The notes below the pieces were generated by a model that saw only the letters and a list, made by a program, of their open reading frames with translations, was not told the origin of the DNA and searched no databases. DNA of 6,095 nucleotides from Halobacteriales archaeon QS_9_67_15 (GTDB taxonomy: Archaea > Halobacteriota > Halobacteria > Halobacteriales > Haloarculaceae): assembly GCA_003023165.1 (NCBI GenBank), contig PXSD01000064.1:1-6095 (forward strand), given 5' to 3'. Each line of letters opens with the position of its first letter. Position 1 is the stretch's first letter. Shown piece by piece: positions 5,724 through 6,095 of the stretch. Position numbers and translations under genes: made by a program.

Positions 5724-6095
5724 TCAGTCCAGGATGTCTTCGCCCTGCAGCACCTCGTGGAGCCCGTCCATCGTTTCGACGGTGGTGTCGCAGGCGGGCG
5801 CGACGGCTGGTTTCGGGTCGAACCCGACCGCGAGGCCGGCGACCTGGAGCATCGGGAGATCGTTCGCACCGTCGCCGACGGCGATGGCGTCCGACCGGTC
5901 CGCGCCGACGACCGCCGTGAGGACTTCCAGCGCGTCGTCTTTGGTCCCCTCGATGAGCGGTCCGTCGACGGCTCCGGTGAGTACTCGCGGGCGCTGCCCG
6001 CTCGTGTCTTCCGAGGCGCTCTGCGCCTTGCTCCTCCCGTCCGCCACCGGCAGTCGATTCGCGACGATGGCGTCGACCTCGACGCCCGCTCGTTC
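5724..6095 (-). CDS. serB: Phosphoserine phosphatase SerB, C-terminal part (5' end outside window)
   Basis: A HAD-superfamily phosphatase that hydrolyses O-phosphoserine in the last step of serine synthesis. The frame is open to the right edge, giving 123 C-terminal residues. Numbering from the edge, VANRLPVADG (11-20) matches the SerB strand before the third motif. The motif III lysine is in EGTKDDAL (K52), and motif IV is the classic VGDGANDLPML (73-83) with D75 and D79 as magnesium ligands. AGLAVGFDPKP follows, as in SerB proteins. The nucleophile motif (DxDxT) and the cap domain lie outside. TGA is at 5724-5726. It is convergent with metY, 112 bases apart, with the palindrome between them. 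A GTG at 6047 is an internal codon, not the start. Related HAD phosphatases share motif IV, but the ANRL and AGLAVGF context favours SerB. Confidence 0.9.
   Translation of the reverse strand, partial: ERAGVEVDAIVANRLPVADGRSKAQSASEDTSGQRPRVLTGAVDGPLIEGTKDDALEVLTAVVGADRSDAIAVGDGANDLPMLQVAGLAVGFDPKPAVAPACDTTVETMDGLHEVLQGEDILD

Noticed and set aside
3818..5869. A 683-codon open frame on the minus strand opposite metY
   Set aside because: An antisense shadow of a clearly identified PLP enzyme. It is Arg/Val/Gly-rich with no recognisable family features.

Overview
This window reads as chromosomal DNA of a halophilic archaeon (class Halobacteria). It is very GC-rich, its proteins are strongly acidic and poor in lysine, it carries archaeal replication proteins (an Orc1/Cdc6 and the small subunit of DNA polymerase D), and several starts have a TATA-like element about 25-32 bases upstream with little or no leader. 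I cannot name the genus.

Layout, left to right. (1) 1-890, plus: the C-terminal part of an Orc1/Cdc6 initiator, cut by the left edge. (2) 1061-2032, minus, convergent with orc1: an archaeal Sec11-type signal peptidase I with a long acidic N-terminal tail. (3) 2129-3787, plus, divergent from sec11: the DP1 (exonuclease) subunit of DNA polymerase D. (4) 3826-4125, minus, convergent with DP1: a small two-helix membrane protein of unknown function. (5) 4319-5611, plus: a PLP-dependent O-acetylhomoserine sulfhydrylase (MetY). (6) 5724-6095, minus, convergent with metY: the C-terminal part of phosphoserine phosphatase SerB, cut by the right edge. No rRNA, tRNA, CRISPR array or intact insertion sequence was seen.

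Functionally the left half is a replication neighbourhood. As I recall, orc1, sec11 and the DP1 gene lie together beside the main origin in several haloarchaea, so the origin itself probably lies just left of the window. The right half holds two amino-acid biosynthesis enzymes, for sulfur assimilation into homocysteine and for serine formation, in convergent orientation.

The most striking non-coding signal is a perfect 19-base inverted repeat inside the DP1 gene (2398-2416 and 2455-2473). Each arm looks like an archaeal origin recognition box (ORB), and both sit in codons for a disordered linker. This suggests an Orc1/Cdc6 binding or titration site embedded in a polymerase gene downstream of orc1. 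A second notable signal is a 78-base imperfect palindrome (5611-5688) with AT-rich 16-base arms between metY and serB. It may be a bidirectional terminator or a MITE-like element, and it begins on the last base of the metY stop codon.
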